Assembly: GCA_910591455.2 (NCBI GenBank)
Contig: OU342809.1
Location: 18,641,427 to 18,705,426 of the forward strand
Source of the DNA: Pholis gunnellus
Taxonomy: Eukaryota; Chordata; Actinopteri; Perciformes; Pholidae
Length of the DNA stretch: 64,000 nucleotides
Reading direction: 5' to 3'
Shown: one piece after another, positions 37,698 to 50,390 of the stretch
Numbering within the stretch: the stretch's first letter is position 1
How the letters are laid out: each line of letters begins with the position of its first letter
Translations under genes and position numbers: made by a program
Notes under the pieces: model-generated
The model's database searches: none
The model's input: only the letters and a program-made list of their open reading frames with translations
What the model was told of the DNA's origin: nothing

Positions 37698-37800
37698 CTA
37701 TAGCAGCGGTCAGAGGAAGTGACGTTTTGTTATGAAATTGGTGTCTTCTTCTTCTACTACTAGTCTCTGTGTACCCACAGCGCCGCGCAGAGGCGGGGGC
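37698..37800 (-). promoter_or_regulatory. Inferred mterf2 5' non-coding exon and promoter
   Basis: Read on the minus strand, a GC-rich stretch leads to a strong donor (GTAAGTC beginning at 37697) that can splice to the acceptor before 36635. A composite ETS/CRE motif, GGAAGTGACGT, lies at 37715-37725 on the plus strand, and GC-rich 'aggcgggggccc' lies at 37791-37802. ETS (NRF-2) sites are usual in promoters of nuclear genes for mitochondrial proteins. Confidence 0.6.
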
Positions 37801-37802
37801 CC

Positions 37803-40252
37803 AGTGGTGCAAAGCAGCGGAACTGAGAACTGATTCATTCAAATGTGACCCTGAAATAACTTCTTTCTTTTTGTTTTTTTGGAAAATTGCATCAAACAGA
37901 GCGTAGAAAAGTGTTTGATTTTATGCTTCCATTGCCCCATTTCATTCCTCTTTTCAAAGCTCTGCTCTTTTATTGCAGCCCATATGTCCAGTAATTAAAT
38001 AATTCTGGCAAAACTGTGTTACTCAAACAGCAGTTGGTGCACCTCCAAACCCTGCAGCATACGGGGCCCTGATGAGCGTAATCAGCACAGGGCTGAATTG
38101 GACTGAACACACGGAGAGTTTTCTCACAGTTGGTGCTTAATCATGATGCTTGATCACCAGCTCTGCAAGCTGTTCCCACCAGCAGCAGCAGCACGGAAGC
38201 CGCTGCTGCTGAGTGGGTAGCTGGGTTCATTTTAGTTTATGTACTAGTAAACAGATGATGCGCCTCAAAGGGGAAAAAAACAGGTTGGTGTGTCTCTCTT
38301 TTTTAATACCCAATATGTTGACAGGAGCTGGTCATCAGAATCCACTGATAGTTAGATAAATGATGTTAAACTATCACAAACACAGAAGAGAGACAACGAT
38401 TTGATTTAGCATGTGTTTCATGGGAAATGACTTTCTTGACAGTGAAAAGAGGGCATGAAACAACATGTGGGCCTGCAGAGTAAACAGTGCCATTCGCTCG
38501 TCTTCTATTTGCAGTCAAACCTGTTCAAAATGTCCCTCGCTTGTGACGAGGGTTTAATTCAAATCACGCAATCAGCGTCTTGCTACAACGCTCCTGTTGT
38601 TTCTGCAGCTTTGAGGAACTTCAAACATAAGCAGCACTTGAGGTGTAACAAATGCATATATATTACTGGCAGTGTGCAGAATCCCCTGATCTGTTTTGGG
38701 ATTGTGATCCAATTTCTGTCAAGCCCCTCTGATAAATATGTAGCTGGTGTGGGACGTGTAACTTGACTTGAGACATACTTACTGTGACGTTGTTGTGTTT
38801 ATGAACACTCAAATAAATGAAGCAACTGGAACCAGGCTACAGCACAGTCAAACTCAGAGAACAATAGCATCAATAAGACACAAAATGTAGGGTTTCGGAT
38901 TAATGGTTGGCACAGAGTCACAGTCATAGGGCATGAAGAGGAAGAGGAAGAGGAAGGGAGAAGCTTTTCCGAACTGCCATTGGGCACACAAGTAAACTGT
39001 GGTACAGGCTGTCAGACCCGTTGACGATGCTCAAGGTGATGCTTGAGAAATAAACATGTGCTTAATTACACAGGGAGTCCTTACTTCACTAGGAGGGATC
39101 CACCCATCCATTTATTCAACTGAACTTTTTAAAAGCGGCCAGACATTTCCTCTACAGCAAACCTGAAACCAAAACTATACCCCCTGAACCACTACCTGAA
39201 AAGGTGGCTAAGGTACAGGACTTTCCAGACACTGTGCTTGTCCTTTGTTGTATAATACGAGAGCAAGCTGCCTCCCACTCACAACCTGAGAAAGCGAAAG
39301 AGAGAAACAAAGAGCCTGCTTTGTCATGAGCACACCCAATCACAGTGTAGAAAAAGAAACACTGCTTTACATTGTGTACCAAAGGTTTAACTTTGTGTTT
39401 TGCTATTGTGATTTCGTGGCTGTGCCATTTTGAACAAGACACATTTAAACTTGAATGCAACGCCAGTAAGAAGTGTATTCATCTTTTTGAGTCGTAAAGT
39501 TATCTTTGGAAAAAGCCATTGATCATCGAGTGAAGGATTGAGTGCTGCGTCTGGTTGCTTTACGGTAGATCAAAGTCAATATTTGATTTGTGGTGACATA
39601 TTAACTTATTGGGCAGAAGATGGGGCAAGCTTAGTATCAATAGATTATACTCCCCCTACAGTCATAATTTGAAAACATCACATAATGATGCAAAGTGCAA
39701 CATTACGATGCCACTAGCACTACATTCCTAAATATTGTTTGATTTGAGGGTATTTTGATTTTATAACTTTAATGTTGCGTATCATATTACTCAACTCTTG
39801 CACGTATATGAAACCAAGGACACGCAGCTCCTTCCAGCTGATAAACAGCACAAGACTGAATGAATCCTTTAACACAATAACAGCCAGATAGATTACCTGA
39901 TACTTCTAGATTTAGTTCAGATAGGAGGCTCACTGAATAGGAGCATGACGATAAAGAAAACACACACTTCAAGCATTCGCAAATGCTTGAAGAAAAAAAC
40001 GAATGCGCACATAAACACTCCCTCTTAACAGCGACCTTGCATGGTGACTGGACACACCCACAGGTGAGTGAAAACCTGTCCATCAACACAGTTAATGTAC
40101 AACCAGGAACATAACGTCTTATTTTCGGGTTCTCTCTTGGATTTTGTTTAGCTTCATTGTTTGTCTTAGACTTGCTGCAATTCTATGAAAGACTTTAATG
40201 ACTTTAATGAGTTTCCACCAACACCAGTCTCTCATAGAGTAATGACACGTGT
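37803..40252. other. Spacer between mterf2 and the Ig-domain gene
   Basis: No gene recognised. The open frame at 38455-38766 has no family features. Confidence 0.5.
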
Positions 40253-40295
40253 ATGTGTGTGTGTGTGCGTGTGTGTGTGTGTGGGTGTGGGTGTG
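40253..40295 (+). repeat. Imperfect (GT)n microsatellite
   Basis: About 20 GT-type units with GC and GG interruptions, 160 bp upstream of the Ig-domain ORF. Confidence 0.85.
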
Positions 40296-40455
40296 TTCCT
40301 ACATCTGTCACTCTGACAGTGAGAGCGTGTTTGTGTAAGTCTGGGAGAATGTGGAGGAGGAAACTGATGTTAGCAGGAGGTGGACCTAAAAGGGACACAT
40401 TAAGCACACACCTTCCGGAGTGTGACAAACACATGGCCAGGGACAGGCAGGCAAC

Positions 40456-42054
40456 ATGACATCCATCAGGTTTCTGGAGTTACTGCTTCCCCTCCTCCTC
40501 CACCAGGTCTACAGTGAGGAGGCTGAGTCCGTGTTCAGAGCAGAGGGCACCGTTATCGAGTTGGGGTATTGTTTTGGAGTGGATTATATTGTTGTTTATA
40601 GATGTGCACCGGAGGGAGACCAGCTGCTTGGCAACTCCTCGGCCGACATCACGTCCGTTACACCTCCTGCGGACCTCCAGAGTCGCATCAAGATCAACAG
40701 ACAGCAGTACCTGCTCGGGCTCCAGATCAGTCACCTCACACACCAGGACTCAGGGATTTATAGGAGGGAATGCTGGGGGAATCAGGAACTAGTCAACCAG
40801 CACACACAGCAGCTCTACGTGTGTAATAAGGAAGTGGCATCTGAAGAGATCCTTGTGAAGCAAGGAGATGGAGGGGCTGAGCTTCTGTGCAACAGCACTT
40901 CCATTGGTTTGGAGGGAACCTCTGTGCGCTGGTACCGCGAGGTGTTTCCGTTTTACAAGCCCACACTCTTCCTGGATAGCAGTGTGTCGCTGGACCCTCT
41001 GGTGGAGGAGCTACGGGGTGTCATGGAGGTCAGAGACAACGGGGCGTTGCTCTTGCTCGACAGTAGCAAGATAAAGAATAACCAGCATTTTATCTGTCTC
41101 GTGAGCAGAGGTAAGAATTGTCTCAGTTTCCAAAGCATGCACCCACCAGACAGCAGTGAGAGCAGGGAAATCTTTGCCTCAGATGGGGACAAAGTGGTAT
41201 TACAATGCCCCTCTGATGGTAACAACCAGCAATGGGAGACACCACTGGGGAAAGTCAATGGTAGCAGCGTGAAGATGTACATATCATTCAGTGAGCAATC
41301 GGAAGACTTCTCATTGGTAATTCCTGCTTTCTCTGATGAACTTAGTGGGGACTATTCATGCATCTCCTCCTTGCTTGAAGTGCAGTACTTGCTGGTTCTT
41401 TGCCCCAAAAAGGAATCCCAAGAAAAGGTTGTTGTTGAAGGCGGGAGCGCCCTGCTAGAGTGTGACGTTGACAAAGATGATTCCCAAAGGGTGCAGTGGC
41501 ACCGCAGAGAACCATCAGGCGAAAATGAACTTATCCACGACTCAAAGGACGAGACTGTTCCCATCCCGGAGGATCTGAGGGGCAGACTGTCTCTGTCCGA
41601 GAATGGCTCCTCGCTGACAATCTCCCGCCTGGAGGCGAAAGATCAAGGAGTGTACTGGTGTGTTGTTTTAGAAGACCATGGGTTCCTGGACGGGGATGAT
41701 GATTACATAGACAATTATGATGAGGAAGGTACTGGGGAAGAGGAAGATGACCTGTTCTGGGATGACACATACAGGTGTATCTTTAAACAGGAGACCAATT
41801 TAACTGGACTCCTGGTCCAGAATCCAAGGAACAGGAGTAATGAAACGGACCCCACAGCCGATCCATCCGTAGTCTCTAATGTTACTGCCTATGCCATGGG
41901 CGCAGGACTGGTGGGGCTGCTGGTGGTTGGAGTGATTGTGGCAGTGATTGCAATAAAGAGGAGAACAAGGGCCACAGAGCCCAGAGACATAGCAATGAGC
42001 GTGGATCCTTGTACTGAGGGTTTAACTCAGAATGATGAACATCTGGGTTTATAA
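40456..42054 (+). CDS. Unrecognised single-exon type I membrane protein with four Ig-like domains, 532 aa
   Basis: The ATG is in fair context and starts a signal peptide (residues 1-20, MTSIRFLELLLPLLLHQVYS). Four Ig-like domains follow, judged from cysteine pairs: D1 C39-C106 with DSGIY, D2 C145-C214 with W158, D3 C251-C302 with SGDYSC, and D4 C336-C402 with W348 and QGVYWC. After C402 comes a long acidic stretch (about residues 411-437, nearly all D/E/G/Y) and another cysteine, C441, then an N-glycosylation-rich stalk (NLT, NRS, NET, NVT). A transmembrane helix (about 479-500) is followed by KRRTR and a 28-residue tail with no tyrosine, so no ITIM or ITAM. It is probably a cell-surface immune or adhesion receptor. 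Ig domains are normally one or two exons each, and here all four are in one open frame without convincing internal introns. I cannot name the family. An upstream non-coding exon is possible. Confidence 0.85.
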   Translation: MTSIRFLELLLPLLLHQVYSEEAESVFRAEGTVIELGYCFGVDYIVVYRCAPEGDQLLGNSSADITSVTPPADLQSRIKINRQQYLLGLQISHLTHQDSGIYRRECWGNQELVNQHTQQLYVCNKEVASEEILVKQGDGGAELLCNSTSIGLEGTSVRWYREVFPFYKPTLFLDSSVSLDPLVEELRGVMEVRDNGALLLLDSSKIKNNQHFICLVSRGKNCLSFQSMHPPDSSESREIFASDGDKVVLQCPSDGNNQQWETPLGKVNGSSVKMYISFSEQSEDFSLVIPAFSDELSGDYSCISSLLEVQYLLVLCPKKESQEKVVVEGGSALLECDVDKDDSQRVQWHRREPSGENELIHDSKDETVPIPEDLRGRLSLSENGSSLTISRLEAKDQGVYWCVVLEDHGFLDGDDDYIDNYDEEGTGEEEDDLFWDDTYRCIFKQETNLTGLLVQNPRNRSNETDPTADPSVVSNVTAYAMGAGLVGLLVVGVIVAVIAIKRRTRATEPRDIAMSVDPCTEGLTQNDEHLGL

Positions 42055-44472
42055 CTTTTGTAAAGTAGCCCCAAGGAATTTTGCATCCAAAGGACATTAA
42101 TTGTGCTTTTAAATGTGTCCATAAAACAGCAGTTGGTGATTGTGAAAGAGTCATACTGTACTTTCAGTTTCATGCTGATGCTGCCCTTCTCCTCTCTTTA
42201 GGAACTAATGACATATACTGGATGTTCTATCTGATAAATGCAATTTCTTCTTTTAAAACTTTTGTCTTCTGACTGAAAATGTCAACTTGTTCTTTATCTA
42301 ATAAGAAGAAAATGTCAATGCGGTCACAATGTCTTTCGGTATAGCTAGCACAGTCTGAAAGAAACAGAATACTGTGTTTTGAACTTATCTGATGGTCTGA
42401 CAACGTGGTATGGCTGTTAGGTGACATTAAATGGTGACTAAAAACCAGTCAGGCTGCTCTCCTGTCAACAGATTTTTTGGGAGAGTGTAACGAACGAAAA
42501 GTACCAAAAGCTCTAGTGTCAAAAGAATCTAAACAGAAAGTCATTTCACTGTAACACTATTACTGCCCTGCACATTAAAGTAACGAATATAACTGCAGGC
42601 TGACCTTTTTTCGGTAATGTTTGTTAGTATCTATATAACTGGCCATGTTTTCTTTCTTATACGCACACTAAGTTTTATGGTTTTATCACTCTAGAATATT
42701 TAGGCTATTGCGATTATTTTGATTGATCTTAAAGTTGCATGGATTTATATATTTTCATTTTGTGGGCAGCAAAAACAACCTGTAATCACAACATCCACAT
42801 ACTATCTATCACCTTGTAAATGGAACATGGCGTGTCAACAAACGGTTGCCTAGAGACCTGTTTCCTGTCAACCAAAGAATGTAAGTCCAGTATTTACGCA
42901 GTGAAATAGTGAACAAACAGTGAACGCTGAGGTGGGTTAAACGATGCGGAAATGCTTCGTAGAGCAGGGTGAACTGCAGAGTCCAGTAATGACTCTGAAT
43001 CAAATGTTGAATCAATTGATACATCGCTATTATAAAGATAGTGATCGGTGCAGCTTTAAAGAAGAAACTCAATCATATGACTGTCATGATGTCTGTAATG
43101 CAAAATAGTTTTTTCAACAAGCGAATACCAGCAAACCAAACACTTTTTCTACGTTCAAACAATCTCACTTATCAGGGGTAATTGTGAAATTACCATAAAA
43201 TGTGTTTGAAATGTTTTTTTTCAGAATCACAGGAACAAACTCAAGCTGTCATCACGACTGTTCCAAGAGGCTGTGATGTGTTCTTGATAAGCAAGAAGAA
43301 CAAACAAAGACATCAACATGTTTAAGTATCTTATATTTCTTTGAAGGAGTTCTCCTTTGATCAAAATTCACCTTAAGTTATCTTATACAACACACACAGA
43401 TATTGAATCAATATCTGCTGTGGTTCCTGAGCACTGAGTAAGTTAAGCAGCGCACTGCTGCAGAGTGAATATCAATATTGATCCAATATTGCAGTTCATG
43501 TTTACCAAACATAAAATGGGATACAGTATATAAAGTGATTGTATGTGTTATTGACTGGCTGACTTGGTTCATATTGATTCAAACGTGCATTTTATTACAC
43601 ATGATTATATACAGTGGGATGTACAGTTTATATTTTATATCTCAACAATGCCACAGTGCCAGCGTGTCATGAATTTGAATAAAACTTTCAAAGAAGGATC
43701 TGGAAAATGTTTCATCTTCAGTATGTAATCTGATTTGGTCAGTTATGAGAACTTCCAAACTGAGAGAGCAAATGCTCGTCTCAATAGACTGCGATTATCC
43801 ATTGAATCAATAAAGTGTTTAGAGTTAATATGCAGGAGTCGCAGGTTGTTTAGCTGCAGAAGGTAGACCCTGAGCTGCTCTGGGGCTCGGCCAATGAAAC
43901 ACGTGTGCTCTCCCTCCAGTTGTTGGTAACATCGGGGCCTAGAAAGGCTCCTGTTCTCCTCTCACAACCTGACCACACTTTACAACAAGCTCCACTAAAG
44001 GGTGCTGCTCCCTCTAACGTCACACTAGAGTGAGCCTAGTGTAGAATGTATCATGTACCGTACGGAGTGTCTCCAGTATCACTATCATGACCTGCTCTAG
44101 ACAAAGTGAATCTGCGCCTGTATCAGTTATGTATATTGTTAAATTGATCAATGAATTTGGTTTGCAGTAAAACATGTATATTTTAAAGCCATAAGGCTTT
44201 TATTTATTGAACATTAAGTAATGGATTTTTATGACATAATAATGTTCAACAATGTTTCAACCTTTACACAGACAAACACATATATCAATTTGAATAGTTA
44301 AAGCATCGATTTCAGTGTTTTTATTCCATCTGAAGGGAGAGGTTATCTCACTGGAAGGGAAATAACATTTACAATTTGATCCATTTGGACACGTAATGTC
44401 CCGCTACCTCAGCAAATATTCAAGTGCATTAAAGGAAAAGTTGGACGTTATGGGCTAATTCGCCTTCTAGCT

Positions 44473-44528
44473 GAGAGTTAAATGAGAGAATCAATCCCCT
44501 CAAACATCAATCTTCTCATCTAACTCTT
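44473..44528. repeat. Collapsed MITE: two facing terminal repeats only
   Basis: 'gagagttaaatgagagaatc' at the left and 'atcttctcatctaactctt' at the right are diverged inverted copies of the end sequence of the element at 4965-5443, with only about ten bases between them. Confidence 0.55.
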
Positions 44529-47500
44529 GGCAAAAAATGAATTATATTGAATAATAATATTTTTTTAGTCCCACATTGACTTGCAGGGGTCAAATTACCG
44601 GTGAGGCAGCAATAAGCGGCACAATTGATGAGTCAAAACCAATGTTTTTGTTGTGATGTTTGGTGATGCAAAGCGACACCGATGTGTTCTCGAAGCTTTT
44701 CCATCTTGCAACATAATCTGGAGATGTTGTGTTTTCAGCTATATTTTCAGATGCCAGATTGTATGACTCCTACACACTTCACCTTTTGGAGCCCTGATAA
44801 ATATTTATGATCCACAGCAGTGCCAATACATCCAAAGAAGAAATATGGTTTCTGTTTTGAAATATTTGCTCAGCTGGTATAAAACACTGAATCTTATTCC
44901 ATCGTCGTTCTTAATTTGATGTTGGGCCAATATCTGATGCTGCACCTGCAGTGAACAGATGAACATTTTGGGGTATCCAAAATCAATTATTTACCTGTTT
45001 ATGATAATAGCTGTTCTTTTGGTATCATTTCTAAAAAGAGCTATAAATAACACAATGTTTTTTTTAAGTGTTAAAAATACATCAAATCAAATCAACTCAT
45101 TTTATGAAAAGTGTCAAATTGAGCCATGAATGAACCACGTTAGCTATAAGTAAAAGGAGTCATTTAGAAATCCAGTCCACAAGGTCATGCTTTGTTTTTA
45201 AAAATAACTTTATTACGACATCCATGGTCGTGGATATGCACAGAACAAGGGGAGCAATGTTTGTTGCAGAGGAAAAAAAGCAGTCAGAGTTGTCAAAGTG
45301 TTGCTGACAACTTGATAAAAAAATCTTTCACATGGTTCGGTTTTCAGAAGCACGGACGAATCAGATGACTGGAAAGAGAGAAGGAGGAAGAGAGAGTGTC
45401 TTCCAGTTTGCTTTCCACACGCCCCTTCACAGGTTTGATTGATGGAGACACAGATGTGAAAGAGGAGCAGCTGCTCCGTGCTCTCAGGTGTAATTAAGAA
45501 AGGGCTCGGTCACACAGAAAGGGCCCCGGGAGGCCCGACAGAGCGCCGAGGAATCAGCACGCCTCAGAGAACAGCAAGATCCAGCAGCCGGCTTCCTTCG
45601 GCTTGTTACAGTGAGAGACTTTAAATGGATCGGCTTAATTGTCGAGGCATCTCTCAGACCATCTGTGTGTGTGGGAGGGCGGGTTTCAGCTGCATGTCTG
45701 CCTCTATCTGTGCCGCATGTGTGTTCGAGCATAAGCAAACTGTGAGTTATCGCAGTGGCTGGGCAGAACCAAAGTTAGAAAAAGAATCAATTAAATCAGC
45801 CAGGAAATTGTGTTTCAAAAACTTGTTACTCAGAGTCTCTTGTGTTCATTTGGGCTCGTACAACTTCTGCAAAACACGCCGAGACCTGTGACTAGACTCC
45901 AAATTTAAAGATTATCTGAAGTTTTCTCTCAAACACACACACACACATGTACACACTCCATTTTTCACACGGATGCAACAATCAAAATCACAGCCACGCA
46001 GATGTTAACTTGATATCTCCATGGCTCCCCCTGCCCCCCTTCCCAGGGCACCTCTTTCTGTCTGATCAGAAGGCCATGTTCTGTAGAATCAGCACGGCTG
46101 CTCCCTGGTCGCTGCCGATTTGAGCCTGCGGAGGCCCGATCTGCTGTAATTTGCCAGGCCCATTACTCCCACAAATGTGATGGCTGTGAGCCCTGCGAGT
46201 GTGAAACAGTTGGTGGGGTAGAGAGTGGGAGAGAGAGAGAGAGAGTGGGAGAGAGGGAGAAAGCAGGGCACCTTGCCTCTGTCCTGCCACAGTGTCTGAA
46301 AGTGTGTGATGTGTTGTGCACCAATTATGCACCAGAGAGCACTGCTGATGGGCTGGTTTCACAGCAAAAATGCTGGGAGACTAAACGGTTGCAGTGTGAA
46401 GCCTTTGGGTAGCAAAAAAAAAGAGAAAAAAAAGTGATGTTAGAGGCAGGAGGGAGACGAGCCACTTGGGGCTTTTCTTTCGTAATAGCGGTCTGCTCGC
46501 TACCCAGACATGCGGAGGTGTCTGGTTGGATTGCAGCCACGCAGAAATTTATGTCTGTTTCTTTCAGAGGGGCAATCCAAGCGAGACCAGGACCTATCAA
46601 ATGCTCTCAATAAAACTGACTTCCCTCTGGAAGTCTCAAAGGCTTTCAGTAGATTTGATTTGAAGTCTATAACTTAAATCACTAGTGGCCGTGTTGCTGT
46701 GATGCTGGGATACTGGCTCTCTGTCAAATTGTAAAACTTCGACTCACCTGCGTGATGAAAGTGTTGGAGAGTAGAAGGTGCATCAGAGGTAATCATTCCG
46801 TTTTTGTAATCCCCTGGCATGATTGTGCTCATTGTGTGATGTTTACAAGCGACAATTAGTTTATATACCTTTTCATGTGTTAGGTGTGAAGCATCATAAG
46901 GGAAGAGAGTCTTCGTAGTCAGGTAATCTGGCTCCTCTGGCATGTCAGAAGTACAAGAGTTGTCTATGAATGTCTTGATGGGTGCCAGGAGAAAACTTTA
47001 AAGAAAGGGAAAAAAAGTTTTAATTTCATTACATGGTGTTGAGCTACCCGCATGCATACGGCAGATAATTACAAGTCTTTGCTTGGAAGCCGATTTTTTT
47101 GTTTGTTTGTTGTCGCACACAGCAGGCTTCGACAACACAACTGCAGAGACGACATGCTCACTCATGTGCAGATGAAATAAAAAGAATTGCGGGGGGAGTG
47201 AAAATGAGACCATCTATATTCAAGAGATCTCTCAAAAACAATCACACAGACGTGCATCGTGAAGGCAAGCCAGCACAGCCACACCTTTGATGCACAGATG
47301 GCGTGTGTAAACTGTCTGGTTCCCCCTCCTGCTCTTCCTCCTCTCCGCTGAAGTATCTCTCTCTCTGCCTCTCTCATCCCTCATGTCCCACATTCTTCCT
47401 TCCTCTCATCATCCTGTGTGTCACTCAACGGATTTCTCTCAGTCTGCCGGCAGCACAGCACCTCGACTTGCAACCCGTCCTGCCTAAATTTAATAAATGA

Positions 47501-47929
47501 AGCCTTGCAAAATTGGCAAGCAGGGCGGGAACACCACGGCTGGGTAAATGTTAGCTGAAAGCTTCAGTTTCTAAAGACGGTTCGCTCCTTCTGTGATTTG
47601 GAGATTTCATAGAAAACAGCCAGCGATGGGATTGTCTACGGGCGAAACAAATGTATGCCAGATGATCTTCTCCCTAAATGGCTTACTGAACACTGAGCTG
47701 AGCCCAGTCAGGAGTTCTGTGGGCTTAAGGATAACAAGCAATCAAACTGACTCAGACACTAAGTCTGATTGGGGTCAGCATCATTGAATTCAGTCATGAC
47801 CTCCCATTAGCGGTCAAGAGATGTAAAAAGAAAAGGGGGGGGGGGGGCTGATTACAAACATGGGCCTTCTCAGTGTCTGGCAGCAGAAATTGTGTTATAT
47901 AATAAGAAACCCACTCAGTATATCTATCA

Positions 47930-48194
47930 ATTACATTTTGAGAAATAAACATTTTCTCTCTGGCAGTGTTGGAGAAGAACATCGATATCGCCTTTCCAGA
48001 AAATATGAAGCTACAGCCTGCTAGCTTAGCATAAAGATGGAAAAACGTAAAAGACGTATCCAAATCATTAGATATCAAATCAATTTGCCCGCTATTTCGT
48101 AAATGAAAGGATAAAGGAGAAATATTGGAGGTAAGTAGCTGAAAGAACCAAAGCTTCTGTTGAGTTCTAAGTTCAGTCAGAGGCTGAGATGAAT

Positions 48195-48237
<43 letters not shown>

Positions 48238-48540
48238 GCAGCTTCTCTACATCTCGACAGTTGGTGTATTGGATGTTTAGGAAGAATAAACATTTAGTTC
48301 ACAAACGGTCCAGCAGTCGAATTTGCACAAACGACACAAGGCAAACATTTGCATTGCTTTCTGTCTGAACCTAACAAACCTGTAGAAGTGGTGGTTCATA
48401 TTTTGTTGCCTTTGGCTAAGTGTTTCCTCCCGCTTCAAGTCTGGCGGTAGCCATATATACCATGGTATTGATATTTTCATCTAACTCTCAGCAAGAAAGC
48501 GATTAAGCACATTCCCAAAATGTCAAACTCTTCCTTTGAA
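47930..48540. mobile_element. Diverged MITE of the same family, with a (CA)n tract inside
   Basis: The left part carries 'gaagctacagcctgctagct' then 'tagcataaagatgg'. The right end, read on the minus strand, has 'tttgacattttggg' and 'gctgagagttagatg', the family's other end. A (CA)n microsatellite at 48199-48235 sits inside. Confidence 0.55.
48199..48235 (+). repeat. (CA)n microsatellite
   Basis: Uninterrupted run of about 18 CA units. Confidence 0.95.
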
Positions 48541-49927
48541 TGAAATAATTGAATGTCTGCATGGTGTTGTTAGTGTCCAAGTCACAAAACCTCCGGAGAA
48601 GCTCTCCGATCTTGCCAGTGCAATGCCAGTGGAAATAGAGAAAGTGTGCCCTGTTGTTTGTTGAAATAAATGTAGCTGTCTCTGCTGGCATATACTTATA
48701 GGTGAAATGAGATTTCTTTGCTTATTGCAGTTGTGGTGAGAAGAGGTCTGAATAAAGAGCTCCCTCAAATGATACGAAGTGCATAGAAACACTTGCTTTC
48801 CTCCACAGGCAGAATGTTTAACTTTTGTGAGACCTGCTTTGCCTTGTGACAAGCTGATTGACAGATAATCTGACTGACGGATCGCATCTTTAAAAGAAAG
48901 TGGAAGTTGCCAAGCAAGCCCAGATATAGAAAAGCAGTCAGTGAGCTAAGGAGACAAGGTTACCCCGAACAGTAAAGAGATTTCAGCTGCATTTCCATCC
49001 GCTTTATGATGAAAGACTGCTGTCATGTTAAATATCAGATATGGGGTGGATCACAGAGATATTGGGAAGAAAGAGTGCAGATTGGCGAGGCGTTTGTTGA
49101 GAGCCTGATAGTTCTGGAAAAGGAAAATGAAGGGCACTCCAAATCTCTAATGTGCATCTTTGCATGTGTGTGGTGAGGAGCAAGTGTGGGTAGGTTTAGC
49201 TAAACAGGGAGGCCCGCTGAGGATTCAGTTTTCGCTCACAGAAATTTCAACTTTTTCTTATTGCCTGCTTCAAATCTCACCAAGAAGGTGTGGGGGCGTT
49301 CGGCTGCTCGGAGCCGGGGAATCGATGCCGTAGGCAGGCAGAGCGAGGGATCAGCGCTGAGAGGTGCGGAGGACGGCACACTCTTGTATCACTCACTGGG
49401 CTTTCTTGGCAGCTTGTCGTACTTTGTGTGTGCTTGTACAGGAAGACCTTTGGCTAGTGATGTGCCCTCAGCCCTGTATCGCCAGAAAAAGCCTATTCTG
49501 TAACCGCGTAGGTAGACTTCCCGCCTTCCAATTCTTATTTCTGAAATAATTTCCCCCTGCCTTTGTGTTGGTGTATGTAACACAGGTGAGATACAGAGGG
49601 CAGAACAGTTGGAACAGCTAATCCCCCACTGATAAAAGGTTTAAGGCTTAAATCATCCAACAGCAGAAATGATATAAGAGAGAACTGAGATGCAGCAACG
49701 ACAGCAACATTATTTCACCAATCTGTCTGCACATCACAGTAAAGACACACTTTAGCCTGCGTGACTCTGCCACAGCGGGAGATAAATGTGAATGAGCGCA
49801 AACAGAATCGACCCCCATTCGCAGGAGTAATGGAGCTGTCAAAGGCCAAGTCTGACCCCTCAGTAACCCACCGGGGGCAATGATATGACACCTATCCCTT
49901 CACACTGGCAGCGTCTGCAGCAGAGTG

Positions 49928-50069
49928 AGTGTGTATGTGTGTGTGTGTGGGGGGGGGGGGGCACACATCTGATGATAGCAGTCATCCTCACTGGAATGAG
50001 GAAAAATAGAGGTCATTGTGCCACTGTTATCTCATGGGAGAAGTGTGTGTGTGTGTGTGTGCGTGTGTT

Positions 50070-50111
<42 letters not shown>
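49928..50111 (+). repeat. Two (GT)n microsatellites, the first ending in a G tract
   Basis: 49928-49961 is GT-rich, then poly-G. 50043-50111 is (GT)n with a few GC and TT interruptions. Confidence 0.9.
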
Positions 50112-50113
<2 letters not shown>

Positions 50114-50390
50114 GTGAGAAACCCTGTAGAGAGCTTGACAGTGACAGAGAAGGAGGAATGACACTCATGGTAGGAAATTATTGTTTGATGCCCGGCTAGA
50201 GCTGATGAAACCTGCCTCAGTGTAATATGGGAAATTTCTGGTCCTCATACACCACAAATTAAATCACCAAGATGCAGCTTATTTTTATTTATTTAATTTT
50301 TTCTGCGAGACTGATAACTCACTATGTTGCTTCTATTTACTGCCTGTTAAGATAAGATGCATTTCCAAGACGCAATGACACGTACCCTAC

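Larger units (their letters stand above)
42055..50390. other. Long gene-poor stretch
   Basis: No protein-coding exon recognised. An AATAAA at 43678-43683 could end the Ig-gene transcript, but the 1.6-kb distance makes this weak. Parts at 45400-46200 and 47000-49500 have near-balanced base composition and could hold regulatory DNA. A GA-rich tract lies at 46224-46262 and a G tract at 47835-47848. Confidence 0.45.

Noticed and set aside
41105..41160. Possible intron in the Ig-domain ORF (AGAG|GTAAGA near 41112)
   Set aside because: The nearest usable acceptors would make an intron far below normal size, and the frame stays open with a coherent Ig domain boundary.
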